Part shown: positions 18,601 to 26,071 of the stretch, one piece after another
Numbering within the stretch: position 1 is the stretch's first letter
Layout: every line of letters starts with the position of its first letter
Assembly (NCBI GenBank): GCA_015069095.1
Contig: SVJH01000005.1
Location: 1 to 64,000 of the forward strand
Source: Oscillospiraceae bacterium
GTDB taxonomy: Bacteria > Bacillota > Clostridia > UMGS1810
Direction: 5' to 3'
DNA length: 64,000 nt
Notes under the pieces: generated by a model
Told to the model about the DNA's origin: nothing
Databases searched by the model: none
The model's input: only the letters and a program-made list of their open reading frames with translations
Made by a program: the position numbers and the translations under genes

Positions 18601-19067
18601 AGTATAAATATGTTAAGATTGATGATGGAGATTATACACAGGATGGAACTGTTACAAAAGTCATTGATGTAAGTATGATAGAAAATATCTCTGATGCGGA
18701 AATCGGATGTATAGATTATGCTTATAATGAAACGTATTATGATATGGATTATTTTTTAGATAGAGTTGGTACGGAATTTACAAGTATTGAACAGTTAAGC
18801 AGTATGACGCAGGCGGAGCTTTGCGTGAGAAATAATACATCAGAAGAATTAAACGGAGATTTTGTCCTTGCATTTTATGATAATAGCGACAACATTGTAG
18901 CAACAAGTATTAAAAACGATTTTAAAATAGGTGCAAATCAAGAGGAAGAACTTGTATATTCATTCTTTAACAATACGCTTGGTGCATCTTATGTAAAACT
19001 TTTTGTATGGGATTTTGATAAGATGTATCCTGTTGATGTATTTAAACAATTTAATTTAAATAACTAA
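15663..19067 (+). CDS. exported S8 subtilisin-family protease with PA insert (lactocepin/C5a peptidase-like)
   Basis: 1134 residues. Signal peptide about 1-29 (cut near ANA-MQ), an I9-type propeptide about 45-155, then the catalytic domain with triad D190 (AIVDAGCD), H259 (HGNHVAG) and S579 (SGTSMASPYMAG). The large gap between His and Ser holds a PA domain (about 420-515), as in cell-envelope proteases. After the catalytic domain come Fn3/DUF1034-like beta domains (about 650-1130). No LPxTG sorting signal is present, so it may be released or held by its own domains. Likely role: digestion of host or dietary protein. Start 15663 follows an ACGGGGG site. Confidence 0.88.
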   Translation: MKCKLFFIRLLSCFMIMTFAFGNMFTANAMQGMAQKLLNNESGTQSALVDLNSLNSEVVTFIVEVEGEPLAVQSEISGANDAEKTSKLLYKQQMVMSQINDKVDENAKKGFVYTTVFNGFSVEANIDQLDEIKALDGVKNVYISSEMQIIKPVYDETITPMLDSADSLTNTDFAYDLGYNGEGTVIAIVDAGCDTSHEFFLTPPVNPRYSKDEMDEIIKNSVLNADVDSANNVYKNEKIPYAYNYCDMTADTYMSTQEHGNHVAGIAAGKNGTLPDNTKFSGVAPEAQLLILSCGSRYGTFSTADIMAAINDAIVLGADVINMSFGLDYQDTNCDTLYSTVLENAQNAGITVTAANGNSSRGFYDDIPYTDRPDYSAAGTPSGFEKTTAVASCNNSNVWNEYVALVSPDDDVFKTYTAHKDNPIKDAFTLDEYLEYVDCNLGYAEDFEGKDLSGKIAVVKRGVLSFTEKADNAKSAGAVGIIIYNTNEEIFGCATALSLPAATASLSTGMELIAYENKKLCFKGEMIEKNENTYPAKISEFSSWGVDSTLSLKPEITAPGGSIYSSVPDDKYESISGTSMASPYMAGISALSRQYYRTNPFLDEFNLKTGREKVLLLENLAMNSADIIRQENGVPYSPRVQGAGLVDMEGIIKSRVLLSGDRGKAKISLGDDLTDSITIEFDITNLSDEMLTFDKISVEVFTDGYTKSGNKYLVSDSVYIPVVSDNIPKTIEIASGNTETFSATINLSSEFIDDNSKIFTNGFFIDGYVILDTLNSTTRASLPFTGFYGDWGSSPIFDSTIYDDGGSYLVDPEGIGGTYLALNLEEYIMPLGQNPLFSNTLDKKYIAYSANLECPLALIMTNFRAINNIVKSVTDDEGNEIISGKITGNLQKFAPYIIYFQPDALKSLKEGNYNFNISASVLGDTEKTDELSIPFTIDNTYPEILSAVYDKNDNTVTITAKENHYFLAFYVSYKENSEQKYKYVKIDDGDYTQDGTVTKVIDVSMIENISDAEIGCIDYAYNETYYDMDYFLDRVGTEFTSIEQLSSMTQAELCVRNNTSEELNGDFVLAFYDNSDNIVATSIKNDFKIGANQEEELVYSFFNNTLGASYVKLFVWDFDKMYPVDVFKQFNLNN

Positions 19068-19077
19068 GTATATATTT

Positions 19078-19109
19078 AAAAATGACAAGATTAAATCTTG
19101 TCATTTTTT
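19078..19109 (+). terminator. intrinsic terminator after the subtilase
   Basis: AAAATGACAAGATT / AATCTTGTCATTTT stem and a T tail. Confidence 0.92.
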
Positions 19110-19126
19110 CTGTTATGTGATAGAAT
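19098..19126 (+). promoter_or_regulatory. promoter with -35 inside the terminator arm (MFS-EamA-AraC unit)
   Basis: TTGTCA (19098-19103), 17 bp, TAGAAT (19121-19126) preceded by TGA; third use of the same TTGTCA terminator arm. Confidence 0.6.
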
Positions 19127-19158
19127 AAAATGAAATTAAAACAACCAGGAGAAATAAA

Positions 19159-20406
19159 ATGGAAAAACCAAATTATAAAATAACAAAATATGCGTGTTTC
19201 TACGAAACGCTTGCAGGCGCATCGGCATTTTGCCTTCCACCGCTTCTTTTTGCAACGTTTAGAAATATGTATGGAATATCATATTCGTTGCTTGGATTTT
19301 TGGTGCTTTTGAATTTTTGTACGCAACTTTTTGTAGACCTTATATTTTCGTTTTTTTCAAATAAATTCAACATACATAAAACAATACGTATAATGCCAAT
19401 TTTAACATCAATTGGTTTTATAGTATATGCGATTTTGCCAAGTATTTTTCCGCAGTATGCTTACATAGGACTTGTTATTGGAACACTTATATTTTCTGTT
19501 GCGGCAGGGCTTTCAGAAGTGCTTTTAAGTCCGCTTGTTGCAGCGCTTCCTTCGGATAATCCCGAAAGAGATATGAGCGCACTGCATTCTCTTTACGCAT
19601 ACGGTTTTGTAACTGTTGTAATTGTAAGTACATTATATCTTGAATTTGTAGGAAGCAAATATTGGGCGTTTCTTGTTATGTTTTGGGCTATACTTCCTCT
19701 TATTGGGGCATTTTTACTTTTTAAATCTCCTATGCCTGATATGAGTATGGATAACGAAAAAGAGAAAAACACAAAATCAAAATCACGAACAAAGAGCCTT
19801 GTTTTGTGTATGGGATGCATTTTTCTTGGTGCGGCAGCAGAATGTACTATGTCAAACTGGATTTCTGTTTATGCAGAAAATGCACTTCATATGCCAAAAG
19901 TGGTGGGAGATATTTTTGGTATGTCGCTTTTTGCACTGCTTCTTGGTTTTGCAAGAACGGCGTATTCAAAATTTGGAAAAAACATTTACAATGTACTGTT
20001 TTTAAGTATGCTTTTTGCATCAATGTGTTATGTAATAGTTGCATTTTCAACTAATGCAATAGTTTCGCTTATATTTTGCGCAATGCTTGGTATTTTTACA
20101 GCAATGTTATGGCCTGGAACACTAATTTTTATGGAAGAAAAAATTCCTTATGTTTCAGTTTCAGCATATGCTCTTATGGCATCGGGAGGCGACCTTGGCG
20201 CATCTTTTGCACCACAGGCGCTTGGAATTGTTGTAGATAACGTTTCTGTGTCTGAGTGGGCGCAGAACTTATCTGTAAAATTGGGATTTACACCTGAACT
20301 TATAGGTTTTAAAGTTGGCATACTTATGGCAGCCATATTCCCGCTTCTTGGAGTAATTCTTTTACTTTATATGAAAAAATACTTTAAAAAAATATCAGAA
20401 GAATGA
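19159..20406 (+). CDS. MFS transporter
   Basis: 415 residues with twelve predicted hydrophobic segments and a charged central loop (residues about 195-215, rich in E, K and S), the normal major-facilitator layout. Sequence such as YGISYSLLGFLVLLNF resembles fucose/glucose-permease-type MFS proteins, but no substrate motif is clear. It begins a run of three closely spaced genes (MFS, EamA, AraC). An AGGAG site precedes ATG 19159. Confidence 0.8.
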   Translation: MEKPNYKITKYACFYETLAGASAFCLPPLLFATFRNMYGISYSLLGFLVLLNFCTQLFVDLIFSFFSNKFNIHKTIRIMPILTSIGFIVYAILPSIFPQYAYIGLVIGTLIFSVAAGLSEVLLSPLVAALPSDNPERDMSALHSLYAYGFVTVVIVSTLYLEFVGSKYWAFLVMFWAILPLIGAFLLFKSPMPDMSMDNEKEKNTKSKSRTKSLVLCMGCIFLGAAAECTMSNWISVYAENALHMPKVVGDIFGMSLFALLLGFARTAYSKFGKNIYNVLFLSMLFASMCYVIVAFSTNAIVSLIFCAMLGIFTAMLWPGTLIFMEEKIPYVSVSAYALMASGGDLGASFAPQALGIVVDNVSVSEWAQNLSVKLGFTPELIGFKVGILMAAIFPLLGVILLLYMKKYFKKISEE

Positions 20407-20413
20407 GGTTAAT

Positions 20414-21280
20414 ATGAAAAAAGTATCACTTTTTTATATAGTGCTTGCATCTGTTTTGTGGGGCACATCGGTAATATTTTTCAATATTCTGTCGCCGTGC
20501 GGATTTTCACCGATTCAATTAGCATCACTTCGGGCAATTGTTGCAGCACTTGTTATGATGCTTTATGCACTTTTATTTAACAGAAATCTGTTTAAGGTAT
20601 CACTTAAAGAACTATTGCTTTATGCTCTTAGCGGTGCCTCAGTTTTTGGAACTGCATCGTGCTATTTTTGGTCAATGAAACTTACAAGTGCATCAACAGG
20701 GGTTGTACTTATGTATACAGCACCGATTTTTGTTATGTTTTATTCTGTTATGTTTCTTAGTGAAAAAATGACAAAAACAAAACTTGTCGCGGTAGTTCTT
20801 ATGATTTTAGGGTGCGTTTTAGTTTCAGGCATTATAGGTGGATTTAAGTTTAATGTTTTTGGAATACTAATCGGTCTTGCATCAGGTGTAAGTTATAGCG
20901 TGTATAATATAATTACAAAAATTGAAATGATTAAAAAATACGATTCTACAAAAGCATCACTTTACTGTTTTGTATTTTTTGCACTTGTTTCGCTTTTCTT
21001 TTCGCCGCTTTTTGATACGGTAAATTTAGTAGTAAAAACAAATTCTGCCATTTATGTAATTTTAATGGGACTTGCAACAAGCGCCCTTCCTTACTTTTTT
21101 TATACAAAGGCGCTTAAGGTAATACCTGCCGGCACAGCAACATCACTTGGAATAATTGAACCTATGTCTGCTACGCTTTTTTCAGTATTCATATTTGGAG
21201 AAGTTTTAAGTGTAACTTCTTTTTTGGGAATTGTTTTAATTTTAACTTCAGTATGTATGCTAAGTAAAACTAAAGAATAA
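20414..21280 (+). CDS. EamA/DMT-family transporter
   Basis: 288 residues, about ten hydrophobic helices in two EamA repeats (first around 5-135, second around 150-285), with the typical end-of-repeat pattern SFLGIVLILTSVCML. DMT proteins export metabolites or amino acids; the substrate is not predictable. It starts 7 bp after the MFS stop and its stop is 12 bp before the regulator. Confidence 0.8.
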   Translation: MKKVSLFYIVLASVLWGTSVIFFNILSPCGFSPIQLASLRAIVAALVMMLYALLFNRNLFKVSLKELLLYALSGASVFGTASCYFWSMKLTSASTGVVLMYTAPIFVMFYSVMFLSEKMTKTKLVAVVLMILGCVLVSGIIGGFKFNVFGILIGLASGVSYSVYNIITKIEMIKKYDSTKASLYCFVFFALVSLFFSPLFDTVNLVVKTNSAIYVILMGLATSALPYFFYTKALKVIPAGTATSLGIIEPMSATLFSVFIFGEVLSVTSFLGIVLILTSVCMLSKTKE

Positions 21281-21292
21281 TAGGTGATAAAT

Positions 21293-22126
21293 ATGTATAA
21301 TGATTCTTTTAAATTAAGATATCAAAGTGCACCGCTTGCTGTAGATGAGAAAAATGATTATACTGTTACATATCCTCATATACATAATGAAATTGAAGTT
21401 TTGTATATAGAAAAAGGAAAGACAGATGTAAAAATTTCGGATTTTAGTTCTGTTGCGCAAAAAGGCGATATAATATTTGTAAATCCGCTTGAGGTTCACA
21501 CATTTATTCCGCATAAAGATGAAGAATATAAGCATAAATGTTTGTGCTTTGACACATCACTTGTTGCCGATAAAAAAGTTTGTGAAAAACTTGTAAACGG
21601 AAATATTAAAATTGATTATCATTTAAAAGGCGAAACTAAAATCACAGATTTGTTTTTAAAAATATATGATGCTGTTATAAAAAATGAAGATACACTTATG
21701 TTTGAAAGCATGGAATGTATTTCAGGAATATTTTGTCATCTTATGAAAAATCAATTACTAAAAGATGAGAATAAAAGTCAAAAAAGTGAAATTTTTTGTC
21801 ATATGGTTATGGAGTATATTTCAAAGAACTTTGATAAACAAATCACATCGGCAGATGTAGCAGAACAGTTTTTTTATACACAAAGTTATTTTTGCAGAAT
21901 TTTTAATGAAAACTTTGGAGTATCGTTTTCAAATTATTTAAACATATACAGAATTTATGCAGCAAAACAAATGCTTGAAAAAACAGACAAAAAAATATCG
22001 GATATTGCATATGAATGCGGATTTTTAAATCCTGAATATTTTACAAAGACGTTTAAAAAATATACAGGAAAACTTCCGTCAGATTATAAAAAAAGTCAAT
22101 ACAGTACAAAAAACGTGGCAAGATAG
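21293..22126 (+). CDS. AraC-family transcriptional regulator with cupin sensor
   Basis: 277 residues. The N-terminal half is a cupin-like sensing domain (HIHNEIEVLYIEKG, GDIIFVNPLEVHTF). The last 100 residues form the double HTH of AraC, ending with ISDIAYECGFLNPEYFTKTF and a K-x-x-G-x-x-P-S-x-Y signature. Such proteins usually activate nearby sugar genes; candidates are the GH-like and AGE genes immediately downstream. ATG 21293 was chosen over GTG 21284 because AGGTGA lies 5 bp before the ATG. Confidence 0.85.
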   Translation: MYNDSFKLRYQSAPLAVDEKNDYTVTYPHIHNEIEVLYIEKGKTDVKISDFSSVAQKGDIIFVNPLEVHTFIPHKDEEYKHKCLCFDTSLVADKKVCEKLVNGNIKIDYHLKGETKITDLFLKIYDAVIKNEDTLMFESMECISGIFCHLMKNQLLKDENKSQKSEIFCHMVMEYISKNFDKQITSADVAEQFFYTQSYFCRIFNENFGVSFSNYLNIYRIYAAKQMLEKTDKKISDIAYECGFLNPEYFTKTFKKYTGKLPSDYKKSQYSTKNVAR

Positions 22127-22148
22127 TTCTATTTTGCCACATTTTTTG
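22115..22148 (+). terminator. intrinsic terminator after the AraC regulator
   Basis: GTGGCAA / TTGCCAC stem whose loop contains the gene's stop codon, followed by ATTTTTT. Confidence 0.75.
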
Positions 22149-22157
22149 TGGTATAAT
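22149..22157 (+). promoter_or_regulatory. extended -10 promoter for the GH-like/AGE pair
   Basis: TGGTATAAT is a full extended -10, directly after the terminator T run and 21 bp before the start codon at 22179. No convincing -35 is present, which fits dependence on an activator such as the adjacent AraC protein. Confidence 0.5.
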
Positions 22158-22178
22158 TAGAATAAAGGGGGCTTTAAA

Positions 22179-23576
22179 ATGAAAAAAATAGCCATTGTTT
22201 GCGGTAATTTAAAAAGTGATATTCAAAAAAAAGCAGTAGAGGTGCTTTCATCTTTTTTGCTTGATTATACATTGGAATATCCTATATGTGTAAAATACGG
22301 TGAGATGGACCTAAAAGATTTTCGCTGTATTTATATCGGAACAAAAAACGATAATGAGTACATACTTAAAAATTCAAAATCAATCCTAAAAAACGAAGAA
22401 GGATATTATATAAACGTAAATGAAAATACAGTTATTATAGAAGGTTACGACGACAAAGGTGTGCTTTATGGCTGTATTGACTTTTACAACAAATATATCA
22501 TTAAAAATGAACATCCTCATACAGACAAATACTGGATAAATATTTTTGAAAAAGATACGCTTGCACCTTTTGAATGTTATTCTTTTCCTTCTGTAAAAAC
22601 AAGAGGGCTCTGGACATGGGGGCACGTTATTTATGATTATAAAAACTACATTGACAATATGGTAAAACTTAAAATGAATTCCATTATTATATGGAACGAT
22701 TTTGTGCCTGTTAACGCAAAAGAAATTATTGAATACGCACATAAGTGCGGTATTAAAATTATTTGGGGATATGCATGGATGTGGGATACAAACTGCAAAA
22801 AGTTTGATATAAAATTATTAGAAGATGAGCCACTAAAAATATTTGAAAAATACGAAAAAGAATATGCGCATCTTGGTGGCGACGGAATATATTTTCAGTC
22901 GTTTACAGAACTTAACACTGATTCAATAGACGGCGTTTTAATTGCCGATGCAGTTACAGACCTTGTTAACAGAACATCGGATTTGTTTTTTGAAAAGTAT
23001 CCTGATATTCTTCTTCAGTTTGGACTTCACGCAACAAGCGTAAAAGAAAAACTTGAGTATATTAAAAAAGTTGACAATCGCATTTGTATTGTTTGGGAAA
23101 ACTGCGGTTCGTTCCCGTTTTCGTATGTTCCAAACGATGTTGGCGATTTTGAAAATACATTGTCATTTGTAGAAAAAATAGCAAGTTTAAGAGGGGAAGA
23201 TGATAACTTCGGCGTTGTTACAAAAGGTCTTGTTAAACTTGACTGGTCATGTTTTGAGCATCTTTCAAATGCGCATTATCTTGGAGTAAGTTCAAAGCAA
23301 ATGAAAGAAAACAGAATTATAAGAAAAAGAAGAATATGGCGATATATTCAGGCATACTGGCTTACAAATGCAGACAAAGTTTATGATATGATAAAATATA
23401 TAGATAAAATTAAAAAAGGTGATTTTTATTCATATGCACTTGTAGAAGATGGTATGTTTGAGGAAAATATTATGTATCCTGTTGCGCTTTATAGCGAAAT
23501 GCTGTGGAATACAAACGGAAACTTAAATGAAATTATGGAAAACGTTGCTCTTAGAAGTTATGTTGATTTTGCGTGA
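22179..23576 (+). CDS. putative glycoside hydrolase, GH20/GH67-N-like fold
   Basis: 465 residues, no signal peptide. Residues 1-110 resemble the non-catalytic N-domain found before GH20, GH84 and GH67 barrels (YYINVNENTVIIEGYDDKGV, GCIDFYNKYI). A barrel follows with MVKLKMNSIIIWNDF, CGIKIIWGYAWMWD and GGDGIYFQSFTELN near residue 235, the place where GH20 enzymes carry their D-E pair. The general architecture suggests a beta-hexosaminidase-like or related enzyme, but exact family and substrate are open. It precedes the AGE epimerase by 9 bp. Confidence 0.55.
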   Translation: MKKIAIVCGNLKSDIQKKAVEVLSSFLLDYTLEYPICVKYGEMDLKDFRCIYIGTKNDNEYILKNSKSILKNEEGYYINVNENTVIIEGYDDKGVLYGCIDFYNKYIIKNEHPHTDKYWINIFEKDTLAPFECYSFPSVKTRGLWTWGHVIYDYKNYIDNMVKLKMNSIIIWNDFVPVNAKEIIEYAHKCGIKIIWGYAWMWDTNCKKFDIKLLEDEPLKIFEKYEKEYAHLGGDGIYFQSFTELNTDSIDGVLIADAVTDLVNRTSDLFFEKYPDILLQFGLHATSVKEKLEYIKKVDNRICIVWENCGSFPFSYVPNDVGDFENTLSFVEKIASLRGEDDNFGVVTKGLVKLDWSCFEHLSNAHYLGVSSKQMKENRIIRKRRIWRYIQAYWLTNADKVYDMIKYIDKIKKGDFYSYALVEDGMFEENIMYPVALYSEMLWNTNGNLNEIMENVALRSYVDFA

Positions 23577-23585
23577 GGTGTAATT

Positions 23586-24740
23586 ATGAATTTTAAAAAA
23601 GATTTAACAGAAAATATACTTCCTTTTTGGCTTGATAATGCTATAGATAAAGAAAACGGAGGCATTTTTACACAACTTGACGAAAAAGGTAACATATACG
23701 GCACAGAAAAAAGTGTATGGTTTCAGGGAAGAGCATTGTGGACTTTTTCAAAAGCGTATAATGTAATAGAAAAAAATCCAAAATACCTTGAAGCATCAAA
23801 AATAATATACGAATTTTTACCAAAATGCGTGGATACCGACGGAAGAATGTTTTTTACAGTAACAAAAGAAGGGGTAGAACTTCAAAAACGACGCTATTAT
23901 TTTTCCGAAACATTTGCTGCAATAGGGTGTGCCGAATACTACAAGGCGTGTGGCGATAAAAAAGTTATGGAAGATGCCGAAAAGTATTTTGATGTGGCAT
24001 ATAAATGTTATAAGGGAGAAATTAAAACAGAGCCAAAGATAAAAAATCTTGATACAAAAGCACTTTCGCCTGTTATGATAATGCTTTCAACTGCTCAGGT
24101 TTTAAGAAGTTTGAATAATGAAAATTATGAAAAATATAATAACATCTGCAAAGAATGTCTGGATGAAATTATAAACGGTGGATTTTTAAAAGAGAAAATG
24201 CTGCTCGAAAGTGTTGGAAAAGATAAATCATTTAAAAATACACCTACTGGAAGAATTGTAAATCCCGGACACAGCATGGAATGTGCTTGGTTTGTAATGA
24301 TGGAAGGAATAATTACAAACAATAAAAAGGCAATAGAAGAAGGTAAAAGAATAATAGATATAACTTATCCTATCGGATGGGACGAAAAAAACGGTGGAAT
24401 AATTGCATTTTGCGATGCACTTGGATTTCCACCTGTGCAACTTGAATGGGATATGAAACTTTGGTGGCCACAATGCGAAACAATGATTGCACTATATCTT
24501 GCATATCTTATTTATAAAGATGAAAAGTATCTTAAAATGTATGAAAATATAAAATCGTATTGCGAAAAATATTTTGTCGATACAAAAAATGGAGAGTGGT
24601 ATGGATACCTTCATTATGATAATTCTGTATCGACAACACTTAAAGGTAATATATTTAAAGGACCATTTCATATTCCGCGTCTTTACATGATTATGTCTAT
24701 ACTTGAAGAAGAGAAAAGTATAATGTCATATGCAAAATAA
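23586..24740 (+). CDS. N-acylglucosamine 2-epimerase (AGE) family protein
   Basis: 384 residues, an (alpha/alpha)6 barrel. Signatures: KSVWFQGRALWTFSKAYN near residue 40, NPGHSMECAWFVM near 228 with the conserved His, LEWDMKLWWPQCETM near 290 and GNIFKGPFHIPRLYM near the end with the second conserved His. AGE enzymes interconvert GlcNAc and ManNAc; relatives isomerise cellobiose or mannose. With a sialidase-like protein and NagA in the same window, ManNAc to GlcNAc conversion is reasonable, though the local partner is the GH-like gene. Confidence 0.82.
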   Translation: MNFKKDLTENILPFWLDNAIDKENGGIFTQLDEKGNIYGTEKSVWFQGRALWTFSKAYNVIEKNPKYLEASKIIYEFLPKCVDTDGRMFFTVTKEGVELQKRRYYFSETFAAIGCAEYYKACGDKKVMEDAEKYFDVAYKCYKGEIKTEPKIKNLDTKALSPVMIMLSTAQVLRSLNNENYEKYNNICKECLDEIINGGFLKEKMLLESVGKDKSFKNTPTGRIVNPGHSMECAWFVMMEGIITNNKKAIEEGKRIIDITYPIGWDEKNGGIIAFCDALGFPPVQLEWDMKLWWPQCETMIALYLAYLIYKDEKYLKMYENIKSYCEKYFVDTKNGEWYGYLHYDNSVSTTLKGNIFKGPFHIPRLYMIMSILEEEKSIMSYAK

Positions 24741-24751
24741 ATCGGTTTTTG

Positions 24752-24780
24752 TTGACAAATGGAAATTAAAGTATTATAAT
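24752..24780 (+). promoter_or_regulatory. promoter of the first DUF4854 lipoprotein gene
   Basis: Consensus TTGACA (24752-24757), 17 bp, TATAAT (24775-24780); a strong sigma-A promoter. Confidence 0.85.
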
Positions 24781-24823
24781 TATACTTGCAATAAAAAATT
24801 TTTTATTAAAGGGGTAAAAACAA

Positions 24824-25318
24824 ATGAAGAAATTTTTAAACACATTATTATGTCTTATGTTATCTTTAGCGTTAGTATTAAGTTTTGCTGCTTGCTCTAA
24901 AGATAAAGACGACGCAAAAGATGATGAAGAAACATCTAAAAGCGACACAGTAAAAGAAGACGAAAAAGATTCAGAAAAAGAAGACGAAAAAGATTCAGAA
25001 AAAGAAGACGAAAAAGAACCTGAAGAAGAAGCTGATGACGAAGCTGCAAAAAAAGTTAAAGAATATGTAGAAAAAAATCAGGATCAGGTTGACGAAGGTA
25101 TGTCAGTTTCTGCAAAAGGAACATCAGTAGTATTTACATTTGAAGTTCCTGAAGAAGAAGCAACAGAAGAAACAATCGATATGTTCTTTGAAATGATGGA
25201 AGAAGAAAGCGCTACGATGCTTGAAGGTATCCAGGAAGAAGAACCTGCAGTTACATCTTTAATTTTTGTATTAGTTGATCAAGACGGAAATGAATTAGGT
25301 TCAAAAGAATACAAATAA
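24824..25318 (+). CDS. DUF4854-like acidic lipoprotein, copy 1
   Basis: 164 residues. Lipoprotein signal with lipobox SFAAC (Cys 24), then a highly acidic, lysine/serine-containing linker (about 28-75) with imperfect KEDEKDSE repeats, and a small C-terminal domain (about 78-164) like DUF4854. The function is unknown; it should be tethered to the outer membrane surface of the cell. It has its own strong promoter, an AAAGGGG site and a terminator. Copy 2 follows at 25428. Confidence 0.7.
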   Translation: MKKFLNTLLCLMLSLALVLSFAACSKDKDDAKDDEETSKSDTVKEDEKDSEKEDEKDSEKEDEKEPEEEADDEAAKKVKEYVEKNQDQVDEGMSVSAKGTSVVFTFEVPEEEATEETIDMFFEMMEEESATMLEGIQEEEPAVTSLIFVLVDQDGNELGSKEYK

Positions 25319-25325
25319 GATTTTA

Positions 25326-25356
25326 AAAACGGAAACTTTTAGTTTCCGTTTTTTTG
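25326..25356 (+). terminator. intrinsic terminator after lipoprotein copy 1
   Basis: AAAACGGAAACT / AGTTTCCGTTTT stem with a T run; the same hairpin recurs after copy 2. Confidence 0.9.
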
Positions 25357-25357
25357 T

Positions 25358-25386
25358 TTGACATAATATGTAAAAAGTATTATAAT
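25358..25386 (+). promoter_or_regulatory. promoter of the second DUF4854 lipoprotein gene
   Basis: TTGACA (25358-25363) directly behind the terminator T run, 17 bp, TATAAT (25381-25386). The segment from the end of the spacer through the leader is nearly identical to copy 1. Confidence 0.85.
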
Positions 25387-25427
25387 TACACTGTAATAAA
25401 AAATTTTTATTAAAGGGGTAAAAACAA

Positions 25428-25961
25428 ATGAAAAAATTTTTAAACACATTATTATGTCTTATATTATCTTTAGCTTTAGTATTAAGTTTTGCTGCTTGCT
25501 CTAAAGATAAAGACGATGAAAAAGACGACGAAGAAACATCTAAAAGCGATACAGTAAAAGATGACGAAAAAGAAAATGATGAAGATGAAGAGATAGTAGA
25601 TGAAGATGAAGAAGTAGTCGATGAAGACGAAGAAATTGATGAAGAAAATGATGAAGATGCCGACGAGAAGGTTAAAGCTTATGTAGAAAAAGCAGCATCT
25701 GCTACTGAAGAAATGTTATCAAATGATACTATGACAATGAAGGTTAAATCAGAGGGTACAAAAGTAGTTTACGAATGTACTATACTAACAGAAGTAGATG
25801 ATGACAAAAAAGCTGCATTAGAAGAATATATGGATTCAGTTGAAGATACAATGAAATCAATGCTTACACAAATGCAAAAAGAAGAACCTTGTGTCAGCGC
25901 AATCCTATACAGATACTTAGATAAAAACGGCGACCTTATTGCTGAAGCAACAATAAAATAA
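25428..25961 (+). CDS. DUF4854-like acidic lipoprotein, copy 2
   Basis: 177 residues. The first 45 residues, including lipobox SFAAC, are almost the same as copy 1. The acidic linker is expanded with EDEEVVDEDEEI-type repeats. The C-terminal domain (about 80-177) is of the same family but clearly diverged. Tandem duplication including promoter and leader, followed by divergence of the mature part. Function unknown. Confidence 0.7.
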   Translation: MKKFLNTLLCLILSLALVLSFAACSKDKDDEKDDEETSKSDTVKDDEKENDEDEEIVDEDEEVVDEDEEIDEENDEDADEKVKAYVEKAASATEEMLSNDTMTMKVKSEGTKVVYECTILTEVDDDKKAALEEYMDSVEDTMKSMLTQMQKEEPCVSAILYRYLDKNGDLIAEATIK

Positions 25962-25970
25962 TAAAAACTA

Positions 25971-26000
25971 AAAACGGAAACTTTTAGTTTCCGTTTTTTT
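25971..26000 (+). terminator. intrinsic terminator after lipoprotein copy 2
   Basis: AAAACGGAAACT / AGTTTCCGTTTT and T run; a copy of the 25326 terminator. Confidence 0.9.
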
Positions 26001-26011
26001 ATGTGAAGATA

Positions 26012-26040
26012 TTGAATTTATCTTTATAATAATGTACAAT
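26012..26040 (+). promoter_or_regulatory. promoter for sstT
   Basis: TTGAAT (26012-26017), 17 bp, TACAAT (26035-26040). Confidence 0.6.
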
Positions 26041-26071
26041 ATAATAAGTACAATATGAAAGGTAAGTGAAT

